This document shows, one piece after another, positions 35,308 through 48,431 of a DNA stretch of 64,000 bases (position 1 is its first letter; every line of letters starts with the position of its first letter). A model generated the notes under the pieces. The model was not told the DNA's origin. It worked only from the letters and a program-made list of their open reading frames with translations, and searched no databases. Source of the stretch: Paragordius varius (Eukaryota; Nematomorpha). The position numbers and the translations under genes were made by a program. Location: assembly GCA_964247055.1 (NCBI GenBank), contig OZ176056.1, positions 2,666,001 through 2,730,000 of the forward strand, in the 5' to 3' direction.

Positions 35308-37502
35308 TTTTCCAGTTGATGCAAAAACAACCAAATTACGACAATTTGTTTTAATTCTCTATTAATACCTGTGTTTTTAGAAATTAGTATTCTTGAAATC
35401 TAAATTTTACATATATACATATCAATCAAAAATACGATCAATGTAAATTAATTTCCATACATCAAAAACAACAAAAGATGTATTTTTTGTAATTAAAACG
35501 AATTTACCTCTCTAATTTAAAATTATAAAAACAATATCAATTTTATTTTAACGTTTTATTTTCATACCTTTAGTTTTATAATTGGCTGGTTTTTATTTAC
35601 AATGCCGATTTAAATACCATCACTAATACTATTTTGCAAACAAAATTAAACATTTCAAATTAAAAGAGTTTTTTACTTTTAGGCTCAAAACTGGCAAAAA
35701 TATTTAATGTTTTTTTTGGATAAATCCTTGATTATTATCAAACAATGGACACCCATATGAGCCCCGGCCCCTCATTAGCTCTTTAAAATAAAAAGCATCT
35801 TAAAATTCTCGGCTCATTTTGATTAGATTGCCTCCGAAATCGGTAACATAAAATTATCCTGATAAAATATATTTATATTAAACCGAACATTTATTAGGAA
35901 TGTCATGGTGCTTTTGGTTTTGGCCCATACGGGTCATATAAAAAAGTTATTATAACTTTTGTGGTAACTGCTCTATACCAGAAAATGGTAAAATTTATGC
36001 ATATTTCGTTAAACAATTTTTTTTGCTTCATTCCTAAAATATTACCAAAATCTACACCTAACTACATAAAATAAAAATATTTAACAAATTTTCCTTATTC
36101 CTCAAATGTGGGCTTAAAAAGTCCTAATTTTTTGTTCATAAATGGGGTAGAATGCCTAGATGGCGCGATAAAAATATTTAAATATATGTTAATTTAATAA
36201 TTTTTTAAATAATCCATACCTTTTAGAATTATTTAATTTTTAACAACATTTTGTTGAAGCGTAGTTCACACCATTTTCACGCATGATGGAGACGATAAAA
36301 AAATGCTTGTAGATTTTATTAAAACTGTTTTTCTATATTTTTCAATGGTGCTGAACGTTTCTATGACCTCAGGACTTCGATTATATGTTTGCCTTTAAAT
36401 AGAAAAAAGTGTTATATAAAAATTATAACAAATGGGTAATTGCGTTAATATTTCTTTTGTGGGCATGGTTCAACGAAAAAATAAGGAGCTATTTTCAGAT
36501 CTTGTTTATTTATCTTGAGAATAATCATTGTCATTTTTCTACTTTCTTATCGTTTGTCACGACAAAAGATCTCCAAAATTTATTTGTTAAAATTGCTAAA
36601 ACTTTTAACAAATTTCTAAGAATAAATTTTAAACAATCAAAACATAAACCAGGCTCATTAATAAAAATTTAAAAAACTTGTTAAAAATTTCTGCAGGTAA
36701 AATGAAAGAATGCGTAGTAGGCAACACTTAAAGAAAACTAGGTAATGTTTATTAAATTTGTTAAATAAAATAAAAATTTTGCACAGTAGAGCTAAAAATT
36801 TATTAATTTTTTAAGACTTTTTGAAAATATTTTGGGGCGCACGTCACCGACCCCTGATGTGAATAATAAAATGGAAAAATATCATACATGGCAACTGACA
36901 TGTAATTTGAATACCCTTACATTAAAAATTATAGATATGGACTATGCGCTGTTTATAGTAATATGCCTAAAAGTGAAAAATTATTTTTTAATTGGCTTAG
37001 GTATCATCTAAATATTTTACAAAATAATATCGTTTAAGGTAAACAACTTTAATAAATAAACACATTAATTTTGTTGTTTATATTTTGTACTAACTGACTT
37101 TTGCCCAATATAAAAAAGAATAGCATTTATACTTAATTTGGAAATGGTAAACAATTTTATTAAAATCTACAATAATTATACTGATAATTTGATTTAATTT
37201 ATAAATGTGTTTGGCTTAGTTCTTAGAATTCTAATGTTTGATATTTACGATTTCGTTAATAAAAATATTTATAAAGCCCAACCTTTGTATTAATAATATA
37301 CTTTTAGCTCGTTTGAAATTATAAGATACACAATTTTGAGAAATTATACGTGCGTATGTTTACATGTGTAAAAATACGATTCATCTAAATGAATTAAAAC
37401 TCTTTATATGATATTTCTTGGAAACGAAAAAAAAATTTAGCTTAAAAGCACGACGTTTGAAATAATATATTCACTTTATATTTTTTTTATTTTCGCCCCT
37501 AT
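35308..37502. other. Intergenic stretch with a minus-strand family A copy
   Basis: About 35,890-36,390 is the dispersed family A on the minus strand ('tcatggtgcttttggtt' near 35,905, 'gctgaacgtttctatgacct' near 36,350). From 36,400 to 37,500 I see nothing beyond A+T-rich DNA; the 87-codon frame at 36,409 has no family features. Confidence 0.5.
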
Positions 37503-38516
37503 ATGTTGTCTATGTACCAACTTATTATGTCAAAAATGGCATTCCTAATGTTAACAATCATGGCAATTTTTGTGATAACTTCTGCCCAATCGTCAGCTAT
37601 TAAATGCCCAATTATGCCAACTACTGTTGAATGCACTTGCAATGCAACAATACTTGATTACAAAGATATGTTTTATGATGTTTTTTGTCATAGTTTAACT
37701 GATCAGGACCATATTTATAATGTTTTAAGAGTGTTTGATGATGCCGAATATCGTAATACGCCAATTAAATTGTTGATACAAGATTCAAAGTTTGACGATA
37801 TACAAATAATGAAATTGCCCAATATAAATGTCAAAATTGTATCCTCAAATACTATTTACTTCAATTGAAAAAATAAATGAAACTGCATTTGAAAATATGA
37901 ATGCCGAACTTGAAGAATTGGTTATTAAGGATCCACAAAGTTCGTTTCTGCGCGCAGATCAATTTCAAATGATAATGAAGGCGATGAGGCGCCTCACCAA
38001 CCTTAAAAAATTAACGTTAGATTTTTCGGATATAAAAACCTTAAATTTAAAACATTTCAATATTTTTACCCGATTGCATGAATTAACTTTGGCCTTAACT
38101 CATGTTACTGATGTACAAGGTGAACTAAATTAATCGAAATTAAAAAATTTACATTTTCAAAGCAAAGTAAGTGTGTTGCCTTTTCAAAAAGGTAATTTAC
38201 CGAATTTAGAAATGCTCACTGTAACGTCCAACTATCTCAAAAATATTGATAACAATTCTTTCAAATCTCTGCCAAATATCAAAAAATTGTATTTAAATGG
38301 AGGACAAAACATTGCCTTAAACGCCCTAGAGAACTTTAAATAATTAGAAATGCTTACTATGTCCAATAATAATTTGCGAAATTTACCCCTATTTTGTAAA
38401 TTAACAAGGTAAAATATTATTATTAAATGGGTTGCCAACAGTAAATACTTTGTTTGCTCTATTATCTATATGATACTTTATTGAATAATTGCATTACATT
38501 TTTTAAATTATCTTAA

Positions 38517-38625
38517 TAAAAACGTGGTGATAAAGTGATTAACCCAAAATCATAGGCTATGTGTGAATGTGGCAAAATTTTATGCCTAAAACTCCGCATT
38601 TTTTTTCATCAATACTAAATTTAAA
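38517..38625 (+). repeat. SINE-like fragment in an LRR pseudogene intron
   Basis: Shares 'aactccgcatttttttt' and its spacing to an upstream tRNA-like head with 9000-9090 ('aactacgcattttttcat'). The head here ('cgtggtgataaagtgattaa') is too diverged to prove a tRNA origin. Confidence 0.35.
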
Positions 38626-39387
38626 TGAGAATCACCCGCTTTTGTAGTTTATAAATAATATGTATCCATTTACCCAAATTTGTATCGAAGTCTTGTAAAG
38701 AATAAATAATTTTTAACGCACATACTCGAATTCTTTTTTATTAACTTATTTGAAACACTTAGAATCAATAATTCTCTTTGCTGTATAGAAAAAATCAAGG
38801 AATTTCCGTGTTATCCCATATTATTGTTTCGAACACCTTTATTGCCGATGATGCTTTAACCAGTGATGTTTTTGACTATTGTAAAAACCTAACAGTTTTA
38901 ACATTGAGTGGAAGTAAAATTAGATATCTTCCCAACAATCTTTTACATGCCCGAAATCTCACCTATTTAGATCTAAACCATAATTATATGACTACAATTC
39001 CATCCGGTTTATTATCCAATCTACCTAATTTGGATTTTCTTGATCTGGGCTACAATAACATAACAACACATGTATCATCAAATGCATGGATCCAAAATCC
39101 TAAGTTAAACAGATTAAGGTTGGATGGAAACAATATAGAAAGCCTTAAAATTGGTAATACCGACCTACCATACTTAATGGCATTTGGTTTGATTAAAAAC
39201 AAACTTTCTACGTTCCTATTTCGATCTTTTATGGAACATAAAAACATTTCCCTTATTTACTTAAATGACAATAAGATTAAGAGCATTGATGGTTTGCTGG
39301 AACTCATTAGAGCTAATCCAACAATAATTATTGATCTTGAAAGTATGTAATTTATGTATAGACATATATATATAAAGATATAGAATA

Positions 39388-39617
39388 CAGTCATGTATCC
39401 TTTATTTTATCAAAAAATTATTTTTTTTCATTAAATGGGTATAAATATTTGGTAAAGAATGGAAAAAACAAGACCTCCATGGTATTAATAATATCATATT
39501 TATCAAAAAAGTATAAGAATTATTATAGAGATCTTGTTTTTTCCATTCTTTACCAAATAATTATACCGATTTAACGCAAAAAAATAAATTTTTGATAAAA
39601 TAAAGGATACATAACTG
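39388..39617. mobile_element. Palindromic MITE (CAGT ends, TA target)
   Basis: A 230-bp element in the last intron of the LRR pseudogene. It has inverted ends of about 90 bp: CAGTCATGTATCCTTTATTT on the left, CAGTTATGTATCCTTTATTT on the right, and TA on each side. The inner arms share 'ggtaaagaatggaaaaaaca'. The ends and TA target fit Tc1/mariner-derived MITEs, but the sequence differs from the pyruvate kinase family. Confidence 0.88.
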
Positions 39618-40215
39618 TAAAGCTAAGAGCATCATTAGCGGTAAAAAGCGACTGTATAAGTATCTGGCAAAAATTATTTACTTATCCTGTTTATATTAAA
39701 ATTAAAGCAACCTTATTAGCATTAAAAATCCATCATTATAATCGAATTAATCAACGTTTATTATCAGCAAAACGTAACTTGGTTAAAACGCTTTTCTATA
39801 ACAATAAAGCCAGCTTAAATTTTGTTTTTATGCTAAGTAATCATAGCTATAACGAGCTGAACTTTTAATTCTTATTATTATTGTAGACAATCCTATTGTA
39901 TGTGATTGCGACGTGTATAATTTGGTGGATTGGTATCATCAAAATTACAAAAAACCTGTTCCAGAAAACGATGCAAAAATTGTTTCTACCGATAAGAAGG
40001 TTACTATTGATGTACCCCAACTTTACTTGAACGGATTATGTTCTAATCCGGAAATGAATATCACTGACATTTCAATTTTAGATGTAACTTTGATTGAAAA
40101 ACTTTCTCCTCTTTGCGCCGGGCAAAAAGACATAGGACACAGTTCCTCTGGGATTGGAGGACATAGTTCTTATGGCAGTGCCCACAATTCTTTGGGATTC
40201 AAAGATATGATTTAA

Positions 40216-42540
40216 ATTTTTAGAATATTTTTAAATGTACCTGTTTATTACATTGAATGTTTACGGGTTTATTCAATTTTTAAAATTTTTATAAATAATT
40301 TTTTAACACACAAATATTGTAATTTGAGCAATTATTACTCATTCTTAATTTGATTATAATTATATTACGAGATTTTACCATTATATATTTTTCATGTATG
40401 CTTGGGTATGTTTTAGCAAATTGAATAAATATTTTTTGCAGCGATATATATTTGGAGATGATTATGTGGTAATATCCTTTATTTGGTTATATGTCGAAAT
40501 TAACAAAATTTTAAAATTTATTTTTACCAAATTTTTATTGTTACAGTGTTGTTTAAATATCAAATCCGAAACCGCGTTAAACCAAATTACAAGTTTCCAA
40601 TCAGATAACCCTAAATCTTTTGTTATTTAAACAGCGCCTTAATAAATGGACCCATATTTATAAAGTCCTAATTTTAAAGTTACAATTAAAAAAACCAGTG
40701 TAGCTATCTATATGGCGGATAACTGTAGCTCCGGAGAAAAATTTTTTTTGAAAAAATGTGTATATCCTGGTAGACAAATGTATCTAGATTATAATAGTGC
40801 TTTTAATTTTGGCCTTTACGAGTGATTTTAATGACAACTGCTTCATATAAGAAAATGGCGAATTTGCACTTATTTTGCTGATACAATTTTTTGGTGAAAG
40901 CTAAATTTTTCAAACCAAAAATTATCCATCAAATATGCAAAAAACTAAAAGGAAAAAAAGACTTTTCGCGATTCGGTCGAAATCGTGGCCTTATGGATAT
41001 GAGAAGAACACACCAAACCATCAAACACATTTTATATATTTATACTTTAGGGATATGGATGATTCCTTATTTGTAAAGAGCGCAATCCAAAGAGGCTTAT
41101 TACCCTGATGAAGTTTTTCGATACTCGGAAATGAATTCTTTTATAATAAAAGTTGAGTCACCCGTAAAACTTTAATTGTTTAGGGGAACAGTACCTATGC
41201 CACAGGAAAATCAAAGATAAGTACCTTTTTCTACTAAATTATATTTTTAATAATCTTTTAACCATATATTCTTATAAGTTTTATTTGGGTTATCGTCTGC
41301 TCGGTTAAATCATTATTGTTTTTTGTCGTTACGTTTCATTTAATTAAAACTATTGTTGCATATCAACAACTCAATTATTATCAAACCTCTGTTCCAAAAA
41401 TCAAACAATAATGTCCTTTCCATTTTAAATTTTAGAGACTGGCCCTAAAAGTCTTTTTGAACGTGTCTTAAATGTGCATGTTCTCACAAACTAAACCCAA
41501 AAAAGCCTATATGCGCGACTTTCAAATATATGTTAAATTTGATATCATAAAAGTTTTTCCGAAAAAATGTATATTTTGCTTAAAAAGTTAAGCTATCGTA
41601 AACTTAGATGAAGCGAGTTTCATGGTAATTTGAGGCATTGTGGAAACAAAAATATTCTAAGATTAAAAAAACATTTTTCTATATAATTCAATTGTGCTGA
41701 GCATTTCTATTACCCAGATTGATTTTTGATTTAATAATTGACTTAAAATTGTAAATATTTTTTGAAATAAAACTTAGATATAGCATAAATTAGTAAACGT
41801 AACTTTCAAATGAAAAATATTAAAAATAATTCAGCCGCATCGAATAAAATGTCCAAATTGTTTTTATACAGCTTGCCCATGATCTGTAATACCAAAACAC
41901 TCACTTCCACAAAATTTGGCTATATACTTATAATTTAACAAAATATAAGATTTTCTAAAAAAATATTTTAGATGACAAAATTTAGCATACCTTTAATATT
42001 TTTATTAGGCAATCTCAGCATATTTACCTCTAATTGGATAATGCCCATTTTAGAGAGGTAAAATGGGACTTTTAAGACCTATATCTAAAAATCATTATAA
42101 TATTTTGTTTTTTATATATATTTGTGACATAATTAGTGATATTAGAATAAAGCCTTTAACTTTCGCTTAAAAATTGTATCCAAAATGTACGCTAATTTGC
42201 CATTTTTTGATATAGAGCAGTTGCCACAAAAGTAAAAATACCATCTTAAATCATTCATAATAGCCAAGACCAAAAGCACCACCGTGATAATCCTAATGTA
42301 TTTTTGTAATATATAATCAGGTTATTTAAATCTCCCGATTTTAACCGTAGTGTAGAAGACAAAGGGCTAAAATCCGAATTAAATTTAGGAATAGTTAAAC
42401 CCCATGAATCGTCGTAATTTCAATAATTAATTTTGAGTTTTAAATTTTATCAATACCAATGTTACTTAAAAACTAGTGTCTATAAAATCTAATCGTACAT
42501 ATGGAAAATAAATTCATGTATATATGTTAAATTAAGTCCA
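40216..42540. repeat. Repeat-filled intergenic region (family A copies)
   Basis: About 40,790-40,890 and 41,450-41,740 carry family A on the minus strand; about 41,930-42,320 carries it on the plus strand, ending 'accaaaagcaccaccgtgat'. The remaining short open frames show no coding features. Confidence 0.5.
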
Positions 42541-42542
42541 TA

Positions 42543-42590
<48 letters not shown>
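42540..42590. repeat. (TA)n microsatellite
   Basis: About 50 bp of alternating TA, just after family A sequence. Confidence 0.9.
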
Positions 42591-42592
<2 letters not shown>

Positions 42593-42681
42593 CACAAAAA
42601 ATATTCTTTATTTATAATTATCAAATATTTTATTCTTTCACAGTCTCCAAAAACCAACTACATAATTTATTTTTCACGTAT

Positions 42682-42888
42682 TTTTCATCCTTTAAAGTTG
42701 TTTTCAGGATTATCATTTTCTTTTTTCGCAATACCCATTGAATGACTATTATTAATACTATTTTGAGTTTCACCAGTAATGTGTTTAGTTTTTCCAAAAA
42801 ATTGGGAGATTTTACTTTTTATATCAGAAAAATTATTATCCTTTTCGTTTGTTGAAGGTGCCGCCGTTGAATCAAAACTAAAGCAGAA
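42682..42888 (-). CDS. Possible terminal exon of an unrecognised gene
   Basis: On the minus strand a tttag acceptor at about 42,889 opens a frame of some 60 codons. It has ordinary protein composition (FDSTAAPSTNEKDNNFSDIK, then ISQFFGKTKHITGETQNS) and ends in a stop at about 42,682. It is less A+T-rich and more hydrophilic than chance frames nearby. Upstream scraps at 43,100-42,960 (DPPKYPLTQYVGRVYLIHIS and QWGWSTSVQASQE) may be further exons, but their frames contain stops and I could not join them. It may be a pseudogene. Confidence 0.35.
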
Positions 42889-43159
42889 TTATAGAAATTA
42901 GATTTAAAAAAACTATAATATTTATTAGAAATTTTTAATCATTCTTGTGATGCTTGAACAGAAGTCGACCAACCCCATTGAATGATTTATTGTTCATAAT
43001 CTAAAGCGCGTATAAATCAGGCTTATTTCGATTTTGTGTCCTTGGATATATGAATTAAATACACCCTTCCCACATATTGCGTTAGTGGGTATTTAGGAGG
43101 ATCCCCAAAACAATGAAATAATTAAAATGGTAATTATTTTTTAATATTTCATCATCTGT

Positions 43160-43384
43160 GACATTTTTGTCCGCGATGACATATTGGGTTAGATTTATAT
43201 CCCAGAGCTTAGCTTAATCTTGTAAATAAACTAAATAAACTACTGTTTTAAAAGTTATTTTAGTTAAATTTTAATTATCAAACATTGTTACCCGGTATTA
43301 GATATAAAACTTATATTTTTTACAGTTTTGTGACTTCTTAAGTCTAAAACTTACACATCGTGATTGAACTAAACAGCTGATTTT
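43160..43384 (+). repeat. Left part of a dispersed repeat interrupted by a LINE
   Basis: Parallels about 53,440-53,650 ('gacatattggg', 'gttaaattttaatta', 'aaaacagctgat'). Its continuation resumes at 44,820 after the LINE and parallels 53,650-53,890. The paralogous copy therefore serves as the empty site. Confidence 0.55.
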
Positions 43385-44809
43385 GTTGTTGTTGTTGTTG
43401 CTAAGGTCGATTCCGACTAACTGCAACATTGAAAATATAGCTTCTCCATTCACTGCGATTACCGGATCTGGTGTTTAGTTAGGATAACGATTGGTTGGTT
43501 TCTTTGAGGATGTTATCCATCCAACGAGTTCGTCTTCTCCCTCTTTTTCGAGCACCACTCACTTTTCACAGCATCAGTGACTTTTCAATGAGTTGGCTCT
43601 CATAATGTGCCCGAAAAAGGAGAGTTTTTGCCGTATTAAGCTGCCTACAAGTGACATTCCTGGGTTAATTTTGTTTAGAATAGTGGTTTTTGAAATTTTG
43701 TCTATCTGTCCATTTTATTTGGAGAAGTTTCCTCCAAACTCATAATTCGAAAGAATTTATTTGACGTTCGTCATATTTTTTCAGTGTCCAGCTTTCCCCC
43801 CATACATGAATGTGGGAAAAACTGTAGCCTTGATTGATTTTGGTTTGTAGTTTAATGTCATGTGACATCCAAATCTTGTTATATTTAAAAGTGACTGCTT
43901 TAGCAATAGTAATTCTTCGCTTTCTGGCGTAGAGTTGTTCTCACTGTTAATAATGCTACCTAAGTACGTGTAATTGCTAACTGTTTCGATCTGGTTGCCG
44001 TTGAGGATTATTCGATTGGTTTGACCCTGATCCAATCGATATACTTACCAAATTATTTCAAACCATATTTAAGATGGAAAAAATTCCTGAGGATTGGTGC
44101 ACATCCATTATAATTCCGATTTTAAAAAGGGATTACCCAGAATTGTGCGACAACTATCGCACCATAGCGCTCATAAACCAGGTGTCCAAAGTTTACCTAA
44201 AAATAATACAGTTTCGACTAAATACGATTCTTGACCCCGAGATATCCACGATTCAGGCTGGTTTTCGAAAAGGTGGAGGATGCCGAGATATGATATGTAA
44301 TATGAGGTGGATAATCGAGAAACACATCGAATTCAACAAAGTTTTGCATATGTGCTTTGTCGATTTTTCCAAAGCATTTGATTCCATCCAGCACAATAAA
44401 CTACGGAAAGCTCTAAAACAACTTGGAGTGTCAACACATCTAATCAACGTCATATTCTCAATTTACTTATATTCCACGACTGTAATATCTACACCTCACG
44501 GTATATCTGACTCATGTAAAGTACAAATCGGCCTACGTCAAGGATGCGTTTTATCCCCAATTCCTTTTAACGCATACCTCGAGTGCATAATAAAAAAACA
44601 TCCCAGAAACTTATGGCATAAATGTAGAAGGAAACCTACTTACATCCGTTCACTACGCGGATGATACAATCTTATTCGCAGACAGTGTAGACACATTATC
44701 GCAAGCCTTGCAAGTGTTTACAACTGAATGCAATAAATTTGATTAAATATCAATTTAAAAAAAACAAAAGTAATGAAAATAAATCCGGCTCAAACCAATC
44801 CAATAATCG
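43385..44809 (-). mobile_element. 5'-truncated LINE with twin-priming inversion
   Basis: The 3' part (43,385 to about 44,030) is on the minus strand. It encodes NYTYLGSIINSE and the downstream RT C-terminal region, and ends in a (CAA)n tail. The adjoining 5' part (about 44,036-44,809) is inverted. It encodes reverse transcriptase from EDWCTSIIIPI through FVDFSKAFDSIQ, GLRQGCVLSP and YADDTILFADS, with a frameshift near 44,640 and a stop after it. The inner ends of both parts contain the same roughly 20-nt text ('tcaaaccaatc(g/c)aataatc'). The target duplication AGCTGATTTT flanks the whole (43,375-43,384 and 44,810-44,819). It is non-LTR and similar to RTE/Jockey-like elements; the clade is uncertain. 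Confidence 0.88.
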
Positions 44810-44819
44810 AGCTGATTTT

Positions 44820-45125
44820 ACAATCAATTACTAAGTTTTTGCTGGTAAAATAAAACCTCAAAGCTTACTAAAGTCAATTATCACTTTCTAATCATATTAT
44901 AAATTTATATGCATATTGTATTAGCGATTAAAATGGCGGTGAAAAAATTTTAGATGAGGATATTTTTATACATTTTTTAAATTTTTTTGTATTATGCGCC
45001 CAAAAGACTATAAAATCATATTTTAAATTCAACCTAATACTTCAATCCCTTTTATAAACTTTAAACTTTAATGGCTCTGAGATATAAATCTACCCCCAAA
45101 AGGTTGTGAAGTGTTTAAGACCAAA
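44820..45125 (+). repeat. Right part of the LINE-interrupted dispersed repeat
   Basis: Continues the repeat broken at 43,384: 'ggcggtgaaaaaatttt', 'ttatgcgcccaaaagactat' and 'cccccaaaaggttgtgaag' match the order of blocks at 53,755-53,885. Confidence 0.55.
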
Positions 45126-45289
45126 ATAGTTGATATTTAAAAATAGAAGAATAAAAATTGTTATCTATATAATATAAATTAATATTTTACATTAGACCCA
45201 AATTGTTGCATATTTATTACAAAAAAGGCGGGGGTTAAAATCATCATTTTCCTTTATTAAACATAAGTTTTTTTAATAAAATAAATTTT

Positions 45290-47419
45290 TTACTGTATTT
45301 CCTTGTAATAGAGTCCACCAAGGACCATGGCTAAAATAGTAAAACCCTGAGCAGCTATCCTAGCTCTCATCCAAAATTGGGTTTGAACATGACTGTGTTT
45401 ATGCATACCACCCACACCCTTGTAAAGGATCCAAGCGGTAGCTAAACAACCTATTAAAGACGTTAAAAAGTGAAATAACAGTATGAGTAAGTATATATAT
45501 ATATATATATATGGCGGCTAGAAAGTTATTAATTATTACAAAAAATAGCATATTCAGCAGCACAAAGAGAAGTTAAAAGTGAAAAAAATAACTATAAGCC
45601 ATTAATACTACCCCCTTTGTTGTATATGCTATTTGGCAATTATTAATAATTCTAGCAATGTATACTTATTCATGCAGTAATTATATATTAAAAATTACAC
45701 AATAATATTCATAAAGTTGGTGGACATTATAAAAAGAAAATACAAAAATATTTATGGAAAAACACCATTTAAAATTTATAAAGAGATATGTATACTGATG
45801 ACTCGCCCAATTTTTTATTTTAGAATTGTAATTGTAATTCAAATGGCATATATAAAAAATCAACGATCGTAAACTTATGTTTTCGTTATTAAAAACATAT
45901 TAGTCTTAATTTTTTTCGTTTTGTCTCTTAAATTTTAATTACTGCTTATTGTGAATTTTATCAATATAAAGCATGTGTTCTAATCGGTCAAAAAACCCGA
46001 TAAATGTTTAATTTAACTTAAGTCATAACTATAAGACAACAATATATGTCCTAATCTAAAAAATACAGAATACTACATAATTTTTTATGCATATTAAAAA
46101 ATAACTATCCAAGAAAAACCGCGAAGTATAGTTTATGAAAGTTATATAATTATCGATGGTAATTATGAATTTAAAATACAGCTTTCTAAAAAAGAGAGCA
46201 TATTTTATGATTTTGAACTGTTTATCCATCGCTTTAACCACCGACTTATTTTTTATATGCCTGCACTAAATGTACATGGTAGTTCATAAGCCTACCCGTT
46301 TAGGTATTTTCAACGCTATTAAAAGTTACGTGAACAATATCGTTTGGTTTTATAATTCAAATATCTAATATAATGTGCGAACGCGATTCTTCGATTTTGA
46401 TAAATTAAGGATGGTAAAACAACTTTTTTGATTGGTTCAAATATATTTTTGAAATGTGACTATTGTTTCACTGTATAAATAATTAAAAACAGGGTGAGTC
46501 GATGATTTATGACCATGATCTTTTATATAAAGAGATATTAATGCTTAAAATGGTTTATTAAGTAACATTAATGAATGTATCATAGAAGCCTAAAAATAAA
46601 GCAATAATTGTCAATTTTATGACTGTTTATATAATTGTCATTGATAAAATTTTGGTAACATCAAATTGCAAATGATATTTCGTTTTTATATATAACATAC
46701 ATTTCCAATCATATTATTATATAACTGGTAATGTTTCTGACGATTTGTATAAAATTGAAAAAAATTCATTATGTTAATTCTATCACAATTTTTATAAACG
46801 TATCTAGAAAAAATTAAATATATATGAAATTTAGTTAATCTGTTTTAAAAAATTTGTTGTTTCGGAAAACACTACCAGGAATGTACTAAATTAGATCTGA
46901 TAAATTCTGACCCCCAATATACTTAAGTTTTTTACTTAATTATAATAAAGTTAATATAATAAATTGGAAATTTTAAAATGATCATCATGATTTTTTAAAT
47001 TGATTAATTATATTATAATCTATTATAAGTTATTGAAAAAAAAAATTATTATAGACTTTACTTTTCGAGCAAGATGATTAAGAATCAAGCAAAAAACTTA
47101 ATGCAATTTGAATGACTTATCGATATTTTAATAAACAGAGTCAAGAAATTAATTTCGGATATACATAATGTTATAAACAATTCTATAAAGGATTAACCGG
47201 TTACAAGATGCACTACAATGGAAATGCTCAAATAAAACAAATTAATTTATAAAATGTACCGAGTGGAACAAACGGATTTTCTTTGCATTTTCGAATAGCT
47301 TTTTCCTGAAAACTTTCAATTTTTTGATTTGGATCGGCAATAGATTCCAAGGCTAATCTACGAGCTTCAACCCAAAACAAATTCTTTTTTTCGGGGTCCT
47401 GATCATCAATTTTATCCAT
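45290..47419 (-). CDS. HIGD2A: HIG1 domain family member 2A
   Basis: HIGD2A/Rcf1 proteins are small two-helix inner-membrane proteins of mitochondria that help assemble cytochrome c oxidase and respiratory supercomplexes. Exon 1 is 47,419-47,260 and exon 2 is 45,450-45,290, joined in phase 1 to 106 residues, the human length. Exon 1 ends in ENPFVPLG. Exon 2 starts with CLATAWILYKG and contains the HIG1 signature RARIAAQGFT followed by the second membrane helix. Human HIGD2A reads ENPVVPIGCLATA and RTRIAAQGFT at these places. The single intron is 1,809 nt, with a TA microsatellite and no genes. It is divergently paired with the HINT2-like gene. Confidence 0.95.
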
Positions 47420-47430
47420 AATATTCCAGC
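47420..47430. promoter_or_regulatory. 11-bp spacer between divergent HIGD2A and HINT2-like start codons
   Basis: The two annotated ATG codons face away from each other with 11 bp between them. Either each gene's transcription begins inside the other's coding sequence, or one uses a downstream start or a trans-spliced leader; 'ttccag' directly precedes the HINT2-like ATG. If the second HINT2-like Met (47,509) is used, the spacer grows to 89 bp. Confidence 0.6.
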
Positions 47431-48361
<931 letters not shown>

Positions 48362-48431
48362 ATCAAAATTCAAATTTATACTTTTTACTTATTTGGGCAA
48401 TATTTTAGTGTGGCACAAATTTATTTAAATA

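Larger units (their letters stand above)
37503..40215 (+). pseudogene. Secreted leucine-rich-repeat protein, broken reading frame
   Basis: The protein starts with a signal peptide (MAFLMLTIMAIFVITSA) and a Cys-containing LRR N-cap (IKCPIMPTTVECTCN). It continues with LRR units such as LEMLTVTSNYLKNIDNNSF and LTYLDLNHNYMTTIPSGLL. It ends with an LRR C-cap (NNPIVCDCDVYNLVDW) and a Gly/Ser/His tail. Exons: about 37,503-38,408, about 38,763-39,342 and 39,887-40,215; the last junction (GAA A|AC) is clean. The frame is broken: a one-base shift near 37,830-37,860, TAA codons at 38,131-38,133 and 38,341-38,343 inside clear LRR text, and another shift near 38,780-38,830. The last 1.4 kb reads cleanly. 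Either this is a young pseudogene or the 5' exon has assembly errors. Its family would be extracellular or adhesion-like. Confidence 0.75.

Noticed and set aside
38131-38178. Micro-intron removing the first LRR stop codon
   Set aside because: A GT-AG pair exists, but the removed text contains a proper LRR segment (LKNLHFQSK), so a real lesion is more likely.
38131-38343. Reassigned TAA codon
   Set aside because: All intact genes here use TAA, TAG or TGA as terminators and none needs TAA as sense.
43781-44664. Two separate genes on opposite strands
   Set aside because: Both are parts of one LINE inverted by twin priming, with a shared breakpoint sequence and one target duplication.
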